Source: Phocaeicola oris
GTDB taxonomy: Bacteria; Bacteroidota; Bacteroidia; Bacteroidales; Bacteroidaceae
DNA: 64,000 nt
Assembly: GCF_021295095.1 (NCBI RefSeq)
Contig: NZ_JAJLQX010000011.1
Span: forward strand, 1 to 64,000
Direction of reading: 5' to 3'
Position 1 is the stretch's first letter; every line of letters begins with the position of its first letter. Shown piece after piece: positions 17,535 through 28,400 of the stretch. The translations under genes and the position numbers were made by a program. The notes beneath the pieces were generated by a model that saw only the letters and a list, made by a program, of their open reading frames with translations, was not told the origin of the DNA and made no database searches.

Positions 17535-17542
17535 TATATTTG
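17535..17542 (+). promoter_or_regulatory. -7 element TATATTTG of the helicase gene
   Basis: Exact TAnnTTTG match 31 nt before ATG 17574. No clear -33 TTTG. Confidence 0.5.
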
Positions 17543-17573
17543 AGGCATTTAATATGATATTTCTATATATACT

Positions 17574-20500
17574 ATGGTTGAGAGTACAGAAGAAGACTGC
17601 TTGTTTACCGGGAATCATAACGGAAGCATCCGTTTAGATTACTTGCCTTGCATAAATTACGCGATGATTCATAATCGTTATGCCGCTTTTAATTCGTGTG
17701 ATTTGAGAAATAATGATGAAACCGATTGGCATAATGCGCGAATAATGGTAGATGGAACGATGATGAAGCATTCGGAGGTGGTGATGGATGTCGTTCCAAA
17801 AGGTCAGACCGTTCAAATTAATCAGTTGGAGTTAGAGCCGGATGTTCGCCGGTTGATGGAGTTGACGGAAGGAGTCCATACAACTTTTCAGTTAACCGTT
17901 CTGATTGATGGCGAAGAGGCAGTAAAGAAAGCATATCCTATTTATCTGATGGCATACGACCAGTGGACGGGATCTGCCATCCTTCCGGAATTATTGGCAA
18001 GTTTTGTTACTCCGAACGCGCCTGTTTTATCAAGAGTGGCAGTGAATGCATCGAAGTTCATGGAACAGTGGACAGAGAGTTCGGCTTTAGATGAGTATCA
18101 GACGCAGGATCCCAATCGAGTTCGTCAACAAGTTGCCGCAGTTTACGAGGCTCTTCGTTCGGAGTCGTTGGTTTATGCCGCGCCTCCTGCGAGTTTTGAG
18201 GAAGCCGGTCAAAGAATCCGCTTGGTTGATAAGGTGTTGTCCGAGAAATTGGGAACTTGTATAGACCTTACCTTATTATATGCTTCGGCTTTGGAATCCA
18301 TAGGAATTCATCCGTTGCTTGTGTTGTTGAAAGGACATATTTTTGTGGGAGCCCGATTGACCACCGATATTTATACTCAGACAGTGGGCGATGATGCGTC
18401 TTATCTGTTGAAAGGCAGTGCAGATGGTATTAATGATATCGTTTTGGTTGAGTCAACAGCATTGACCGATTCACATCATATAGATTTTGAAACGGCTGTT
18501 GTTAAAGCTCAAAACGAATTGAAAGAAGGTGATTTCAAGTTATTTGTTGATGTTTATCGTTGCCGGCTGAATAACATCCGCCCATTGCCGCAACGTATTA
18601 ATAAGGATGGAAATTGGATAATTGAGAACGACGGAGTGGAGCATGAGAACGCAACCAAAGAAGTTGGACAGCTTAGTCGTTACGATATAAAAATAGATGA
18701 CAGTAAAGGGAAAGTGACCAAACAAATGCTTTGGGAACGTAAGCTGTTGGATTTCTCATTACGGAATAACTTGATAAGCATCCGCTTAGGGAAACGGACT
18801 ATTCCATTTGTCTCCTTTGATATCGATCACTTAGAGGATCACCTTCAGGAAGGAGAGACTTATCAGATACTTCCATCACCATTCAAACAGGAGGTGGAGA
18901 CAGATGCTTCCGGTATGTATGATTCGAGTAAGTATAAGCAACAGGTGGAAGAGTTGATTGTTAAGGACTTGGATGATAAAAAATTGCATGCTTATATGAC
19001 GGAAGCAGAACTGCAGAATCGACTGAAGTTTATTTATCGTACTTCCAGAACGGCAATGGAAGAAAATGGTGCCAATTCTCTTTTTGTCGTATTGGGTGTC
19101 ATGAAATGGTTTGAGACTGCAAAGAGTGTGAAGCCGCGGTTCGCTCCCATTCTTTTGTTGCCGGTTGATATCATTAGAAAAGGAGGTACCACCGGTTATG
19201 TCATTCGTATGCGCGATGAAGACGTAATGCTGAATATTACATTGGTTGAGTTGTTGAAGCAGCAATTTGATTTAAAGCTTTCCAATCTCGATCCATTGCC
19301 GAAAGATGACAGCGGGCTGGATATCAAACAAATATTTGCCATTGTCCGGACTTGTATTCGTAACATGAAAGGTTGGGATGTTTTGGAGGAATCTATGCTT
19401 GGCATTTTCTCATTTAATAAGTTTGTGATGTGGAATGATATTCATTCTAACGCAGAAAAACTTCGTGAGAATAAAGTGATATCCAGTTTAATGGATGGTC
19501 GTATTCAATGGCAAGAGGATGGTAAAGGTGTGGATGCCCGAAAGGTGGATAAAGAGATGGAGCCTTCTAATTTCGCTATTCCGTTGGATGTGGATTCTTC
19601 GCAAATGGAAGCTGTTATTGATTCAGGTGAAGGGAAGAGCTTTATTCTGCACGGTCCTCCCGGAACCGGAAAGTCTCAGACTATTACCAATATGATTGCG
19701 AATGCTTTATATAAAGGAAAGCGTGTATTGTTTGTGGCAGAGAAGATGGCCGCTTTGTCTGTTGTTCAAAAGCGATTGAAGAAAATCGGGTTGGATCCGT
19801 TTTGCTTAGAGATGCATTCAAACAAAGCGACCAAGTCACATTTCTTAGAGCAGATGAATCAGGCTATCGAAGCAGTTCATATTAAAGAACCGGAAGAATT
19901 TGCGAAGATTTCAAAGGAACTGTTTGAACGACGTAAGGAGTTGATCCGTTATATGGAGTCATTGCATCAATCGCGGGAGTCTGGGTTTTCTCTTTATGAT
20001 TGTATTGCTAATTATCTATCCGTTAATGGGGAGGAGGTTCAAATTCCAACAGAGCTTATTGACTCTGTGACGAAAGATAAGTTGGATAAGCTCAGGGATG
20101 AAATGACAGATTTGGATACGGTAATGAAAGTAATCGGACATCCTCAGGAGCATCCTCTCCGTTACTTGAAACCTCGGGATGTCACTCCTGATTCGGCAAC
20201 TAAAATAAAGAATTTATTAGAGGGATTTAAAAAACTGTTTATCGATATACTTCAGTACAAGCAGTTCTTTGCCGACCATTTCTTGATAGTTGTCCCTGAT
20301 ACATTGAACGGATTAGCTTGGATGAATAAAATGAGCGGGTTATTGGTTAACTTGCCTTTGCTGAACAAATCCATTTTAGATATATGTGCGAATCAGGGAT
20401 TGCTTGATGAATGGAAGCATGTGACTGCAAGTGGAATGAAGAGAGAAGCAATAAAGAGCAGTTTGTCGAAGAGTTTTGTTTCTCAAATCTTTGATTTAGA

Positions 20501-23372
20501 TGCTTTCGCGTTGCAAATGGAATGGAATGCAATATTAAACAAGTGGTTCTTGCCGAGATTTTTTGCTAAACGCTCGTTTGTCAGCCGATTGAAGGCTTAT
20601 AATCCGTCGTTAAATGCGGATGCTGTTTCTCTATTGTTGCGACAATTGGTTGATTATCAAGGAGAGAATAAGATAGTTGAGAAGCACGCGAATGAATTGA
20701 CAGAGATATTTGACCTGCTTGGGCGGAGAGATAATGAAAAATGGGAAGATATTCATAAGGTATTGGAAGTTGCTCCTCAAGTTTATCATCTTCTTCAAGA
20801 GTATTCTCAAAACACAGAGGTTCCGCTTGTTGAAGTACTTTCCGGCTTCAATCGTCAAATAGGAACGGACTGGAATATGTTTAAGCAGTCTTATGAAGAT
20901 ACGCTTAAGCGGATTAATGACTTATTTGCTCAATTGGATGCCGCAAATGTGGATCTTCAGGTATTGGCAGAAGCAAAGTTCCCACAAGAACAGATTCATA
21001 TTAAGATACCTGCCTTGATTGATCAATGGATAAATCATTTGGGTGAGTTGAAAGATTGGTATCAGTGGTGTTACAGGGAGCGTGATTTTGTTGCTCGGAA
21101 GTTAGGGGCAGCAATGGATTATATTCTTGACAAACATAAAACAGGTAAGGAGGCTGCCGATGCTTTATTTAAGGGCGTTAGTCATCAGATGACTATGAAG
21201 GTGGTGAATACAGATAAGTCATTACAGTTGTTTAATGGTTTGCTGTTCGAGGGTGTGATAGACAAGTACCGCCGGTTGACTGCCGACTTTCAGGAAGTTA
21301 CAAAGAAAGAACTTTATTACAAATTAGCTTCGCGTGTTCCTAATTTATTAATGGAGGCGGTGAATAGTTCGGAGTTGGGAATCTTGAAGCGGAATATTAC
21401 CAATGGTGGTCGTGGTACAACCATTCGTCGTCTTATTGATCAGATTCCAAACCTTTTGCCGAAGCTGTGTCCTTGTATGCTGATGAGTCCTATTTCTGTG
21501 GCTCAATATATTGATTTGGACCGTGATAAATTTGATATTGTTGTATTCGATGAGGCTTCGCAGATGCCTACCAGTGAGGCTGTCGGAGCGATTGCTCGTG
21601 GTAAGACATTGGTGGTTGTTGGTGATCCGAAGCAGATGCCGCCTACCAGTTTCTTCTTATCCACTCAGGTAGAAGAAGAGGAAGCTGATGTGGATGATAT
21701 GGAGAGTATCTTAGATGATTGTATCTCACTATCCATGCCTTCGCATTATCTTACATGGCATTATCGTAGTAAGCATGAAAGTCTGATTGCATTCAGTAAT
21801 TCGCAGTATTATGATGGAAAACTATATACTTTCCCTTCTGTTGACGATCGCGTTTCTAAAGTCCGTTTGGTAAAGGTGGACGGAATTTACGATAAAGGCC
21901 GGACTCGTAGTAATAAGGCGGAGGCAGAAGCTATTGTAAAAGAAGTCCTCCGTCGCTTGCAGGATCCTGAACTGTCGAAGTTAAGTATCGGTATTGTTTC
22001 GTTCAGTGTTGTTCAACAGAACCTGATAGAGGATATGCTTACCGATGAGTTGTCGAAGTATCCTGATTTAGAAACACTTGCTTATCAAGGTGAAGAACCT
22101 GTTTTTATAAAGAATTTAGAGAATGTGCAGGGTGATGAGCGTGATGTAATTTTATTCTCTGTGGGATATGGTCAGGATGCAAGTGGTCATGTCTCCATGA
22201 ACTTTGGTCCATTGAATAATGAGGGTGGCGAGCGCCGTTTGAATGTTGCCGTATCTCGTGCTCGTTACGAAATGATTATATTCTCTACACTTCGTGCAGA
22301 ACAGATTGATTTAAAGCGTTCTAAGGCAAAAGGAGTAGAGGGACTGAAACGATTTTTGGAGTTTGCCGATCATGGAACTTCTTCTATATCTATCAGTCAG
22401 TCGAAGTTGACGCGGCAGAGTGAAATGGTTTCGGTTATCGCGAAAGAACTGGAAGCTAAGGGATATAAAGTGGATACGTTTGTTGGACGTTCCAACTTCA
22501 AGATTGACTTGGCTGTGCTCGATCCTAAGCATTCCGATACTTATCTGTTGGGAATTCTTACAGATGGAAAGAATTATTATGAGACCAAGACAACTCGCGA
22601 TAGGGAGATTTGTCAGCCGAATGTGCTTCGTATGCTGAAGTGGAATATCATGCGAATCTGGTCGGTCGACTGGCTGGAGAATAAAGAGAAAGTTTTGAAT
22701 CGAGTGGTGGATAAATTAGAGAGTTTACAAAGACCTATGGATAAAAAGGTAGAAGAAGCTCCGATTTACAAGGCTAAGGCTTTCAATATTTCCGATGAAC
22801 CGGTCGTTGAATTGAAAAACGACAAGGAAATTGATTACAAATTTGCTAAAATGCCGATTCTGAAAGCGATTGGAATGGAAAATCTCGAAAAAAACGCTGA
22901 TCGAATGAGCAAATATATCAAGGATATACTACAAGTGGAACAGCCGATGACCATGTCTTTAATATATAAGCGCGTCGCTTCTATTTGGGAAACAAAGGTT
23001 ACCGTAAAACTCAAGCGCATCGTAGACGACCGAGTCCTTAGTACTTGTATCGTGGATCCGATGTCGCCTGCTGATAATCGAGTTATTTGGTTGGATTCTT
23101 CTATGTATAATCATTACCCGTATTACAGAATTAATTCCAAACGCGACGCAGGCGATATTCCATTGATAGAATATATGAATGCCGTTCAATTTATCATTGA
23201 TCAGCAAATGGCTATTCCAATGGACGATGTGAAAAAGCTGACTTCTCAACTGTTTGGCTATGCCCGTCGTACTCCAATTGCTGATACGGCTATTGAAAAA
23301 GCAGTGAATGCGTTGATTGCTAAGAAGGTGTTGGTTATAGAAGGCGATAATGTGAAATCAGGAATAGTTTAA
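17574..23372 (+). CDS. Transglutaminase-like/DUF4011/SF1 helicase/Vsr-like nuclease/DUF3320 protein (Hhe-like)
   Basis: 1932 residues. The order is: N-terminal domain; transglutaminase-like segment with GTCIDLTLL (Cys229) and KGHIFVGARL; DUF4011 (KLLDFSLRNNLISIRLGKR); superfamily 1 helicase core with Walker A GPPGTGKS (694-701), Walker B VVFDEAS (near 1326) and VSRARYE; a restriction-endonuclease-like domain of the MTES_1575/Vsr type (about 1610-1710, LGILTDGKNYYETKTTRDRE then RIWSVDW); and DUF3320 (about 1770-1820). This is the layout of Hhe, a single-gene anti-phage system, as I recall it. Related proteins also occur outside known defence islands, and no other defence gene is adjacent here. 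It shares an operon with the TPR gene 21 nt downstream. Confidence 0.85.
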   Translation: MVESTEEDCLFTGNHNGSIRLDYLPCINYAMIHNRYAAFNSCDLRNNDETDWHNARIMVDGTMMKHSEVVMDVVPKGQTVQINQLELEPDVRRLMELTEGVHTTFQLTVLIDGEEAVKKAYPIYLMAYDQWTGSAILPELLASFVTPNAPVLSRVAVNASKFMEQWTESSALDEYQTQDPNRVRQQVAAVYEALRSESLVYAAPPASFEEAGQRIRLVDKVLSEKLGTCIDLTLLYASALESIGIHPLLVLLKGHIFVGARLTTDIYTQTVGDDASYLLKGSADGINDIVLVESTALTDSHHIDFETAVVKAQNELKEGDFKLFVDVYRCRLNNIRPLPQRINKDGNWIIENDGVEHENATKEVGQLSRYDIKIDDSKGKVTKQMLWERKLLDFSLRNNLISIRLGKRTIPFVSFDIDHLEDHLQEGETYQILPSPFKQEVETDASGMYDSSKYKQQVEELIVKDLDDKKLHAYMTEAELQNRLKFIYRTSRTAMEENGANSLFVVLGVMKWFETAKSVKPRFAPILLLPVDIIRKGGTTGYVIRMRDEDVMLNITLVELLKQQFDLKLSNLDPLPKDDSGLDIKQIFAIVRTCIRNMKGWDVLEESMLGIFSFNKFVMWNDIHSNAEKLRENKVISSLMDGRIQWQEDGKGVDARKVDKEMEPSNFAIPLDVDSSQMEAVIDSGEGKSFILHGPPGTGKSQTITNMIANALYKGKRVLFVAEKMAALSVVQKRLKKIGLDPFCLEMHSNKATKSHFLEQMNQAIEAVHIKEPEEFAKISKELFERRKELIRYMESLHQSRESGFSLYDCIANYLSVNGEEVQIPTELIDSVTKDKLDKLRDEMTDLDTVMKVIGHPQEHPLRYLKPRDVTPDSATKIKNLLEGFKKLFIDILQYKQFFADHFLIVVPDTLNGLAWMNKMSGLLVNLPLLNKSILDICANQGLLDEWKHVTASGMKREAIKSSLSKSFVSQIFDLDAFALQMEWNAILNKWFLPRFFAKRSFVSRLKAYNPSLNADAVSLLLRQLVDYQGENKIVEKHANELTEIFDLLGRRDNEKWEDIHKVLEVAPQVYHLLQEYSQNTEVPLVEVLSGFNRQIGTDWNMFKQSYEDTLKRINDLFAQLDAANVDLQVLAEAKFPQEQIHIKIPALIDQWINHLGELKDWYQWCYRERDFVARKLGAAMDYILDKHKTGKEAADALFKGVSHQMTMKVVNTDKSLQLFNGLLFEGVIDKYRRLTADFQEVTKKELYYKLASRVPNLLMEAVNSSELGILKRNITNGGRGTTIRRLIDQIPNLLPKLCPCMLMSPISVAQYIDLDRDKFDIVVFDEASQMPTSEAVGAIARGKTLVVVGDPKQMPPTSFFLSTQVEEEEADVDDMESILDDCISLSMPSHYLTWHYRSKHESLIAFSNSQYYDGKLYTFPSVDDRVSKVRLVKVDGIYDKGRTRSNKAEAEAIVKEVLRRLQDPELSKLSIGIVSFSVVQQNLIEDMLTDELSKYPDLETLAYQGEEPVFIKNLENVQGDERDVILFSVGYGQDASGHVSMNFGPLNNEGGERRLNVAVSRARYEMIIFSTLRAEQIDLKRSKAKGVEGLKRFLEFADHGTSSISISQSKLTRQSEMVSVIAKELEAKGYKVDTFVGRSNFKIDLAVLDPKHSDTYLLGILTDGKNYYETKTTRDREICQPNVLRMLKWNIMRIWSVDWLENKEKVLNRVVDKLESLQRPMDKKVEEAPIYKAKAFNISDEPVVELKNDKEIDYKFAKMPILKAIGMENLEKNADRMSKYIKDILQVEQPMTMSLIYKRVASIWETKVTVKLKRIVDDRVLSTCIVDPMSPADNRVIWLDSSMYNHYPYYRINSKRDAGDIPLIEYMNAVQFIIDQQMAIPMDDVKKLTSQLFGYARRTPIADTAIEKAVNALIAKKVLVIEGDNVKSGIV

Positions 23373-23393
23373 TTATTGAACATAAAAAAACGA

Positions 23394-24746
23394 ATGATGA
23401 TGAAAAAGAAAATTTTTGTGACAATGGCAATGCTTGCTCTACTTTATGTGTTGCCTGTTCCTGCTCAGATTGTTTCCGATTCATACCCGTTACTAAAGGA
23501 CAGAGTTGTTCGGGAAATGGAAGATTACAATTATGAGCAAGTTATTAATTTAGTTTCCGCGGATACGCAGGATTCGCTTTTGCTAACCTATAAAGCAAAG
23601 GCTCAGATGGCTATTAATCGGTATAGAGATGCTATTTCTTCATGGAGCGCATTGCCTGATGCCGATTCTAATATTCAATCGTTAGTTCATATTGGTGATT
23701 GTTACCGTTCTATGGGTAATTATTTGCAAGCCGCGAATTACTATCATCGGGTGTCTGATTTAAAACCTGAAAACAGTTTCTTCCGTTCGCTGCATGTACG
23801 TTCTCTTTTAAATGCCAACGATTTAAAAACGGCTATTGAGGCAACACATCAGTGGCTGGATAGAGATTCCACTTCGGCAGAGGCTTTTAAGTATTTAGGT
23901 ATGGCTTATGAGGGACAGGATGATGTGGCTAATGCTTTTCTTGCATATAATCGGGCTTATCGCTTGGATTCATTGGATCAGCAGACGGTAGCTCATATCG
24001 CCGGTATATTCTTGGATAACAATCAGGTACAGGATGCTATCGATCTGACAGAGAATTATAGAAAGTCGGATACCACCGGTATAGATGTGAATCGTCAGAA
24101 CGCCAAAGCATATTGTCTTAATAAAGATTTTAAGACAGCCATTCTGCGGTATGAAAGTCTTAAACGAGCCGGTGATCGCAGTTTTACTACTTATTACTAT
24201 TTAGGAATGTCGTATTATGGTGATAACTGGTATTATGGGGCTTATGATAATTTGAAAGAGGCACATCGCTTGAGCCCTAATGATGTGGGTGTGCTATATT
24301 ATTATGGAATGTCGGCTGCGTCAACGTCGTGGAAAGATGAGGGGGCTGATATGCTTGATAAAGCAGTTGAACTTTCTATGCCGAATGACAGTGTGATGTG
24401 TAAAGTGATTGATGCTTCGGCTGTTTGCGATGCTAAAGCCGGAAGATATAAAGAAGAGATTGAGCGTTTGAAAGCACTTTATTCTTTAACGAAAGATTAT
24501 TATATCTATTATCGCATAGGTCGGTCGTATGATTATGGCTTAAAGGATTATTCAAAGGCTGTTGCTGCTTATGAAAAGTATATGTCCATGGTTCCTGAGG
24601 AGCGGAGAGTGGCTCGCCTGAAAGATGGTACACTTGTAGAGAACGCGCTTTCAAATTATCAGGTTGCGGAACGGCGTATAAAGGAAATAAAGGAGGAGAA
24701 GTTCTTCAGAGATGGATTTACCGATAAAGATAAACTTCAGAAGTGA
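23394..24746 (+). CDS. Secreted tetratricopeptide repeat protein
   Basis: 450 residues from the first ATG of an ATGATGATG run at 23394 (a TTG at 23376 is in frame but less likely). A Sec signal peptide (MKKKIFVTMAMLALLYVLPVPAQ) is followed by about ten TPR-like helical pairs, for example LVHIGDCYRSMGNYLQAANYYHRVSDLKP and AFKYLGMAYEGQDDVANAFLAYNRAYRLD. Such proteins scaffold complexes in the periplasm or at the outer membrane. It begins 21 nt after the helicase gene. A functional link to a cytoplasmic helicase is not obvious. Confidence 0.85.
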   Translation: MMMKKKIFVTMAMLALLYVLPVPAQIVSDSYPLLKDRVVREMEDYNYEQVINLVSADTQDSLLLTYKAKAQMAINRYRDAISSWSALPDADSNIQSLVHIGDCYRSMGNYLQAANYYHRVSDLKPENSFFRSLHVRSLLNANDLKTAIEATHQWLDRDSTSAEAFKYLGMAYEGQDDVANAFLAYNRAYRLDSLDQQTVAHIAGIFLDNNQVQDAIDLTENYRKSDTTGIDVNRQNAKAYCLNKDFKTAILRYESLKRAGDRSFTTYYYLGMSYYGDNWYYGAYDNLKEAHRLSPNDVGVLYYYGMSAASTSWKDEGADMLDKAVELSMPNDSVMCKVIDASAVCDAKAGRYKEEIERLKALYSLTKDYYIYYRIGRSYDYGLKDYSKAVAAYEKYMSMVPEERRVARLKDGTLVENALSNYQVAERRIKEIKEEKFFRDGFTDKDKLQK

Positions 24747-24766
24747 TAGGAAACTAATCTCAATTC

Positions 24767-24898
24767 GATGCGTATAAATGTGGAAAATGATGCGTATGAG
24801 TTGCTCGGTTCATGCGTATCATTTGTTAAACTCATGCGTATGAGTTGAACGATTCATGCGTATGAGTTGAGCGATTCATGCGTATCATTTTTTCCCTG
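24767..24898 (+). repeat. 22-bp tandem array, CATGCGTATGAGTTGA family (6 units)
   Basis: Units start at 24767, 24789, 24811, 24833, 24855 and 24877. The core CATGCGTAT is nearly invariant, while the second half varies. It starts 20 bp after the TPR stop and lies between two convergent genes, before the terminator at 24972. Confidence 0.92.
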
Positions 24899-24971
24899 TT
24901 TCTTTATGGAATTTTGAATTACCAAGGTGACTTATTTTTTCCCCGATGTAACCATTGAGGTATAGGCAATA

Positions 24972-25006
24972 AAAAAGCTGCTCTTTTTAGAGTCAGCTTT
25001 CTTTTT
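24972..25006. terminator. Bidirectional terminator
   Basis: AAAGCTG-CTC pairs with GAG-T-CAGCTTT around an A/T loop, with A runs before and T runs after. It ends both the TPR operon (+) and the small lipoprotein gene (-). Confidence 0.75.
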
Positions 25007-25028
25007 ATTTGTCACGTTTGAATGAATA

Positions 25029-25382
25029 TCAGTCTTGATAGGTAACCTTGTTAGGTAAATGTTTGTGATCCATATCACGACGACTGTGATAGATATTGTT
25101 TTCTTGTAGATAGAAATATTCTTGATTTCCTAAGAATTCAATATTAACCCACTCTTGATCATCATTCTTAACGATTTTCCACGTGCTGTCGTATGTTTTT
25201 CCATTGGGGAATGAAATCAATGCAGTAGAGTCGTTCTTTAATTCAAACTTAATACTATCTTGAGTTGTGAATGTTCCGGCGTATGGATGTTTTGGACTTG
25301 AACTTGATCCTCCACCGCATGAAAACAGTACCAATGTACAAATAACGAGTAAAGCTTTTAATAATCTTTTCATCTTATTCAA
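25029..25382 (-). CDS. Small lipoprotein of unknown function
   Basis: 117 residues with a lipoprotein signal peptide and lipobox LFSC, then a Gly/Ser-rich linker and a compact beta-rich domain (TFTTQDSIKFELKNDSTALISFPNGKTYDSTWKIV). The pattern resembles small lipocalin-like folds, but I cannot name a family. It sits downstream of the giant surface lipoprotein gene, behind that gene's terminator, so it probably depends on read-through or on its own weak promoter. Confidence 0.75.
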   Translation of the reverse strand: MNKMKRLLKALLVICTLVLFSCGGGSSSSPKHPYAGTFTTQDSIKFELKNDSTALISFPNGKTYDSTWKIVKNDDQEWVNIEFLGNQEYFYLQENNIYHSRRDMDHKHLPNKVTYQD

Positions 25383-25405
25383 ATCTAATTTCTATTATGT
25401 AAAAA

Positions 25406-25435
25406 AGAGAGTGTTCCGTAAGGGAACACCCTCTT
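25406..25435 (-). terminator. Intrinsic terminator of the surface lipoprotein gene
   Basis: AGAGGGTGTTCCC pairs with GGAACACTCTCT around TTAC, then a T run on the minus strand. Confidence 0.88.
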
Positions 25436-25458
25436 TAATTTAGTTTATCTTATTCAGA

Positions 25459-28400
25459 TTATTTACCTTGATTATCGTCAGTACCCTTGTTGCTCTTAAC
25501 GAGAACTTCTTTGTATACAACGAATGTCTTCCATTTGTAACCGTAAGTTACAGGGATATACATCTTATAATCGTTGTTTACAGGAGTACCGCTATAGTTG
25601 TGGTAAGTCAAAGTTTCAGCATTTACCTTGCTTGGAGCAGCCTCAACTTTTGTATTAGCCGGCATCGGACCATCCATAACACCTTCTGTAGGAATTAAGT
25701 TACCATTGATAAGTTTCAAGTTTGTCTTAATATTGTCAACATCCCAGATAGCATCTTCTGCCTCATAGAAGTCACCTAATTCTTCAGCCAAGTTTGCTGG
25801 AGCGTTCTTTACTTTTGGTTTAACAACCGGATAGTATTTACCCTTTTCGTCAGCATTCCAAGACAGATATTTGTTAGCTTCTTTTACACTGATTGTGCTA
25901 CCCTTGATAGTTGCGTCAGTGAAGTTATCAGTCTTAGGATTGTTGTGCTTCAACGGTTCGATGATGAATGCATCGTATGCTTTGATAACAACAGTGTGCG
26001 CATATCTTGCATTTACCGGATGTGTTTCTGAATCATTGCAAAGATCAGCAACCAACTTGATAGGAATCAATTCGCCTACAAGTGCCTTTGCGGCTTCTGT
26101 TGGGAATGAAACGTTATCACCATCCTTTGCCCAAGGTGCGTGAGTTGGGTTCTCTTCTTGCAACTTGATGTTGTATGTCAACTCAGCAGCATTCAACTGA
26201 TTTGGTTCGTAGTTAACGATAGTTGCAGCCAATTCCTTATTGATATACAATTTCGGTGATTTGGTATCGTTATCCTTAACTGTCGCACGCATTTTCTTTG
26301 TCTTCTTTGTTGCTTTATCGAAGTAAGTGTATACATACTCTTTACCACTCTTCAACTTCTCTTCGTCAAATGTAAAGCGAACGCCTTCCTTAGCATAGCT
26401 TAAGTATGTGTTCTTTTTACGGTCAACACCCTTGAAGCCAGAAGCTACATTCTGGTAATCAGCAGCATAGTAATACTTGTTACCCGGTTTGTAAGTATAG
26501 GTTGCATTTACCAACTGACGATCAACAGTGAAGTAGATAGCACCGTCTGCGCCGGTTGTCGGTTTCTTACCCATATCATCCAAGAAACCATTCAACAGGT
26601 CAGTATAGATGTTACATGTTGGGTTGTTCTTAGTGTTAGCTGCCCAAGCCGGGTTAGCTTCCTTAGTATCGTAAACGATTGGGTTGACATTGAATACAGT
26701 CCATTCGTTTTGATTTCTCCAATAACGACCATCATAGCCCCAAAGAACGAATTCAGGTTTGTAGATCTTCTTAGTTACAGTGATAACCAATGTATTGGTT
26801 GTACCGCTCTTCCAGAAGAATGTCTTAGTGAATTCCATTGGTTTGCTGTTGTTCCAAGTATTCCAGTTAGGATATTTCTTAACAATGTCAGCATGAGTGA
26901 TAGTCCACTTAATGTTATAAGATTCTACATCACCTTCTGTATTCTTAATCAATTCAACTTTACCCCAATCAGCCTTGTCATTAGGATCGAAACCGGAATC
27001 CAGATAAGTTGCGTGGAATTCAGCCTTAGTCATACCGCCTTTCTTAGCCTTATCATAGATCTGCTCATTCATTTCTTGAGTACCGATGATACTTACGAAA
27101 TCATTGCATTCATAAAGTGATTCTGGGAATGTGTAAGCAAGCTTAGTTTCGCCAACTTCTTTAACCCATTTAACTTTGATATAACGGATAGCAATCAGGT
27201 TCTTGTTTACAAGATCCCATAATTCAGCACGAACAAGAGGTTCACGTCCTACAGCTGTTGCAGATCCACCGTCAATAGTATAAACTTTAGAAGTCATGAT
27301 ACCATCTTCAGTAAGATTAGCAAATTGCTGCTGGTCAGTCTTGTTAGAGTTACCTTCAGGACCACCTAATGTGATGTATGGAGCCTTAGCTAAATAGAAC
27401 TTAAAGCCTAAGCCATAATCAGCGAAGTCTGCCAACTTCTCATGATTTGCATGATTCTTGAATTTATCAACGTCGTTTACACAAACTGTAACATATTTCT
27501 TCAAATCAAGTTCTTTGCTGTAATCAGCTTTGATGTCAACATATCTGTCAACTTCTGATTCATAAGCACAAATAGAGTCATGATAGTGAACGAAGAGACC
27601 ATCTTTTCCAACTTCAGGGTCAGATGTTATTTCAACTTCGTCAGCGAAGAGGTTAGGTATGTGCTTATTGAATGAATGTTTAGCATTTGCGATATACGGA
27701 GCTTTGAAATATTCTTCAACGCGTACGTATTCAGAGTTAACTGCTGCGGCTTCTTCACCCTTAGCCAAGTTAGCTTTTGCTATAGGAGCTTTTAAAGAAA
27801 CCATTGTGAATGTTTCTTTTCCATCGTTGTGAGCGCTACCCTTAGTAGTAATCCTTCCTGTAACAGTCTTCTTATACTGTACTTCCAAAACATCTTTGTT
27901 GATGTTATAAGCAGTTGGTTTAATTGGGGTGTTAACTTTAACCAAATCACCGGCAGCTCTTGTAACATTAGTTGATGTGATACTTTCAAATGAAGGCATT
28001 GTAATATCCTGATTACGAACGCCAAGATTTGGACTTACGTGGAAGTAAGCTTTGTTCTTCTCAGTAGAGATGTACACTTCCGGAGCCTTAGCGATGCTGA
28101 TATGATCCAATACCGGACGAGACGCGTGGTCTTTCTTGTACATTACCTCATGCTTAGGAAGCGCGAAGTAAGATTGTGGAACGTACTGTAAAGATGTTAA
28201 TGTGATAGCTGCAATACCGTTGATGTGTTGAGTTGTGATAACAGACAAACTTGTCAAACGGTGACCAATTAAAGCGGCAACTTCAGCAGATACTTGATCT
28301 ACCTTAGATGTTGCTTTAGCAATCTTTTCATCAATAACTTTTTGCTGTGCAGGAGTAAAACCTTCAGATGAAATTTGTTTCTTCAACCCATCAACCTCAT

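Noticed and set aside
17106-17573. Purine riboswitch in front of xpt
   Set aside because: The leader between the -7 element at 17123 and the ATG is about 10-15 nt, with no room for an aptamer.
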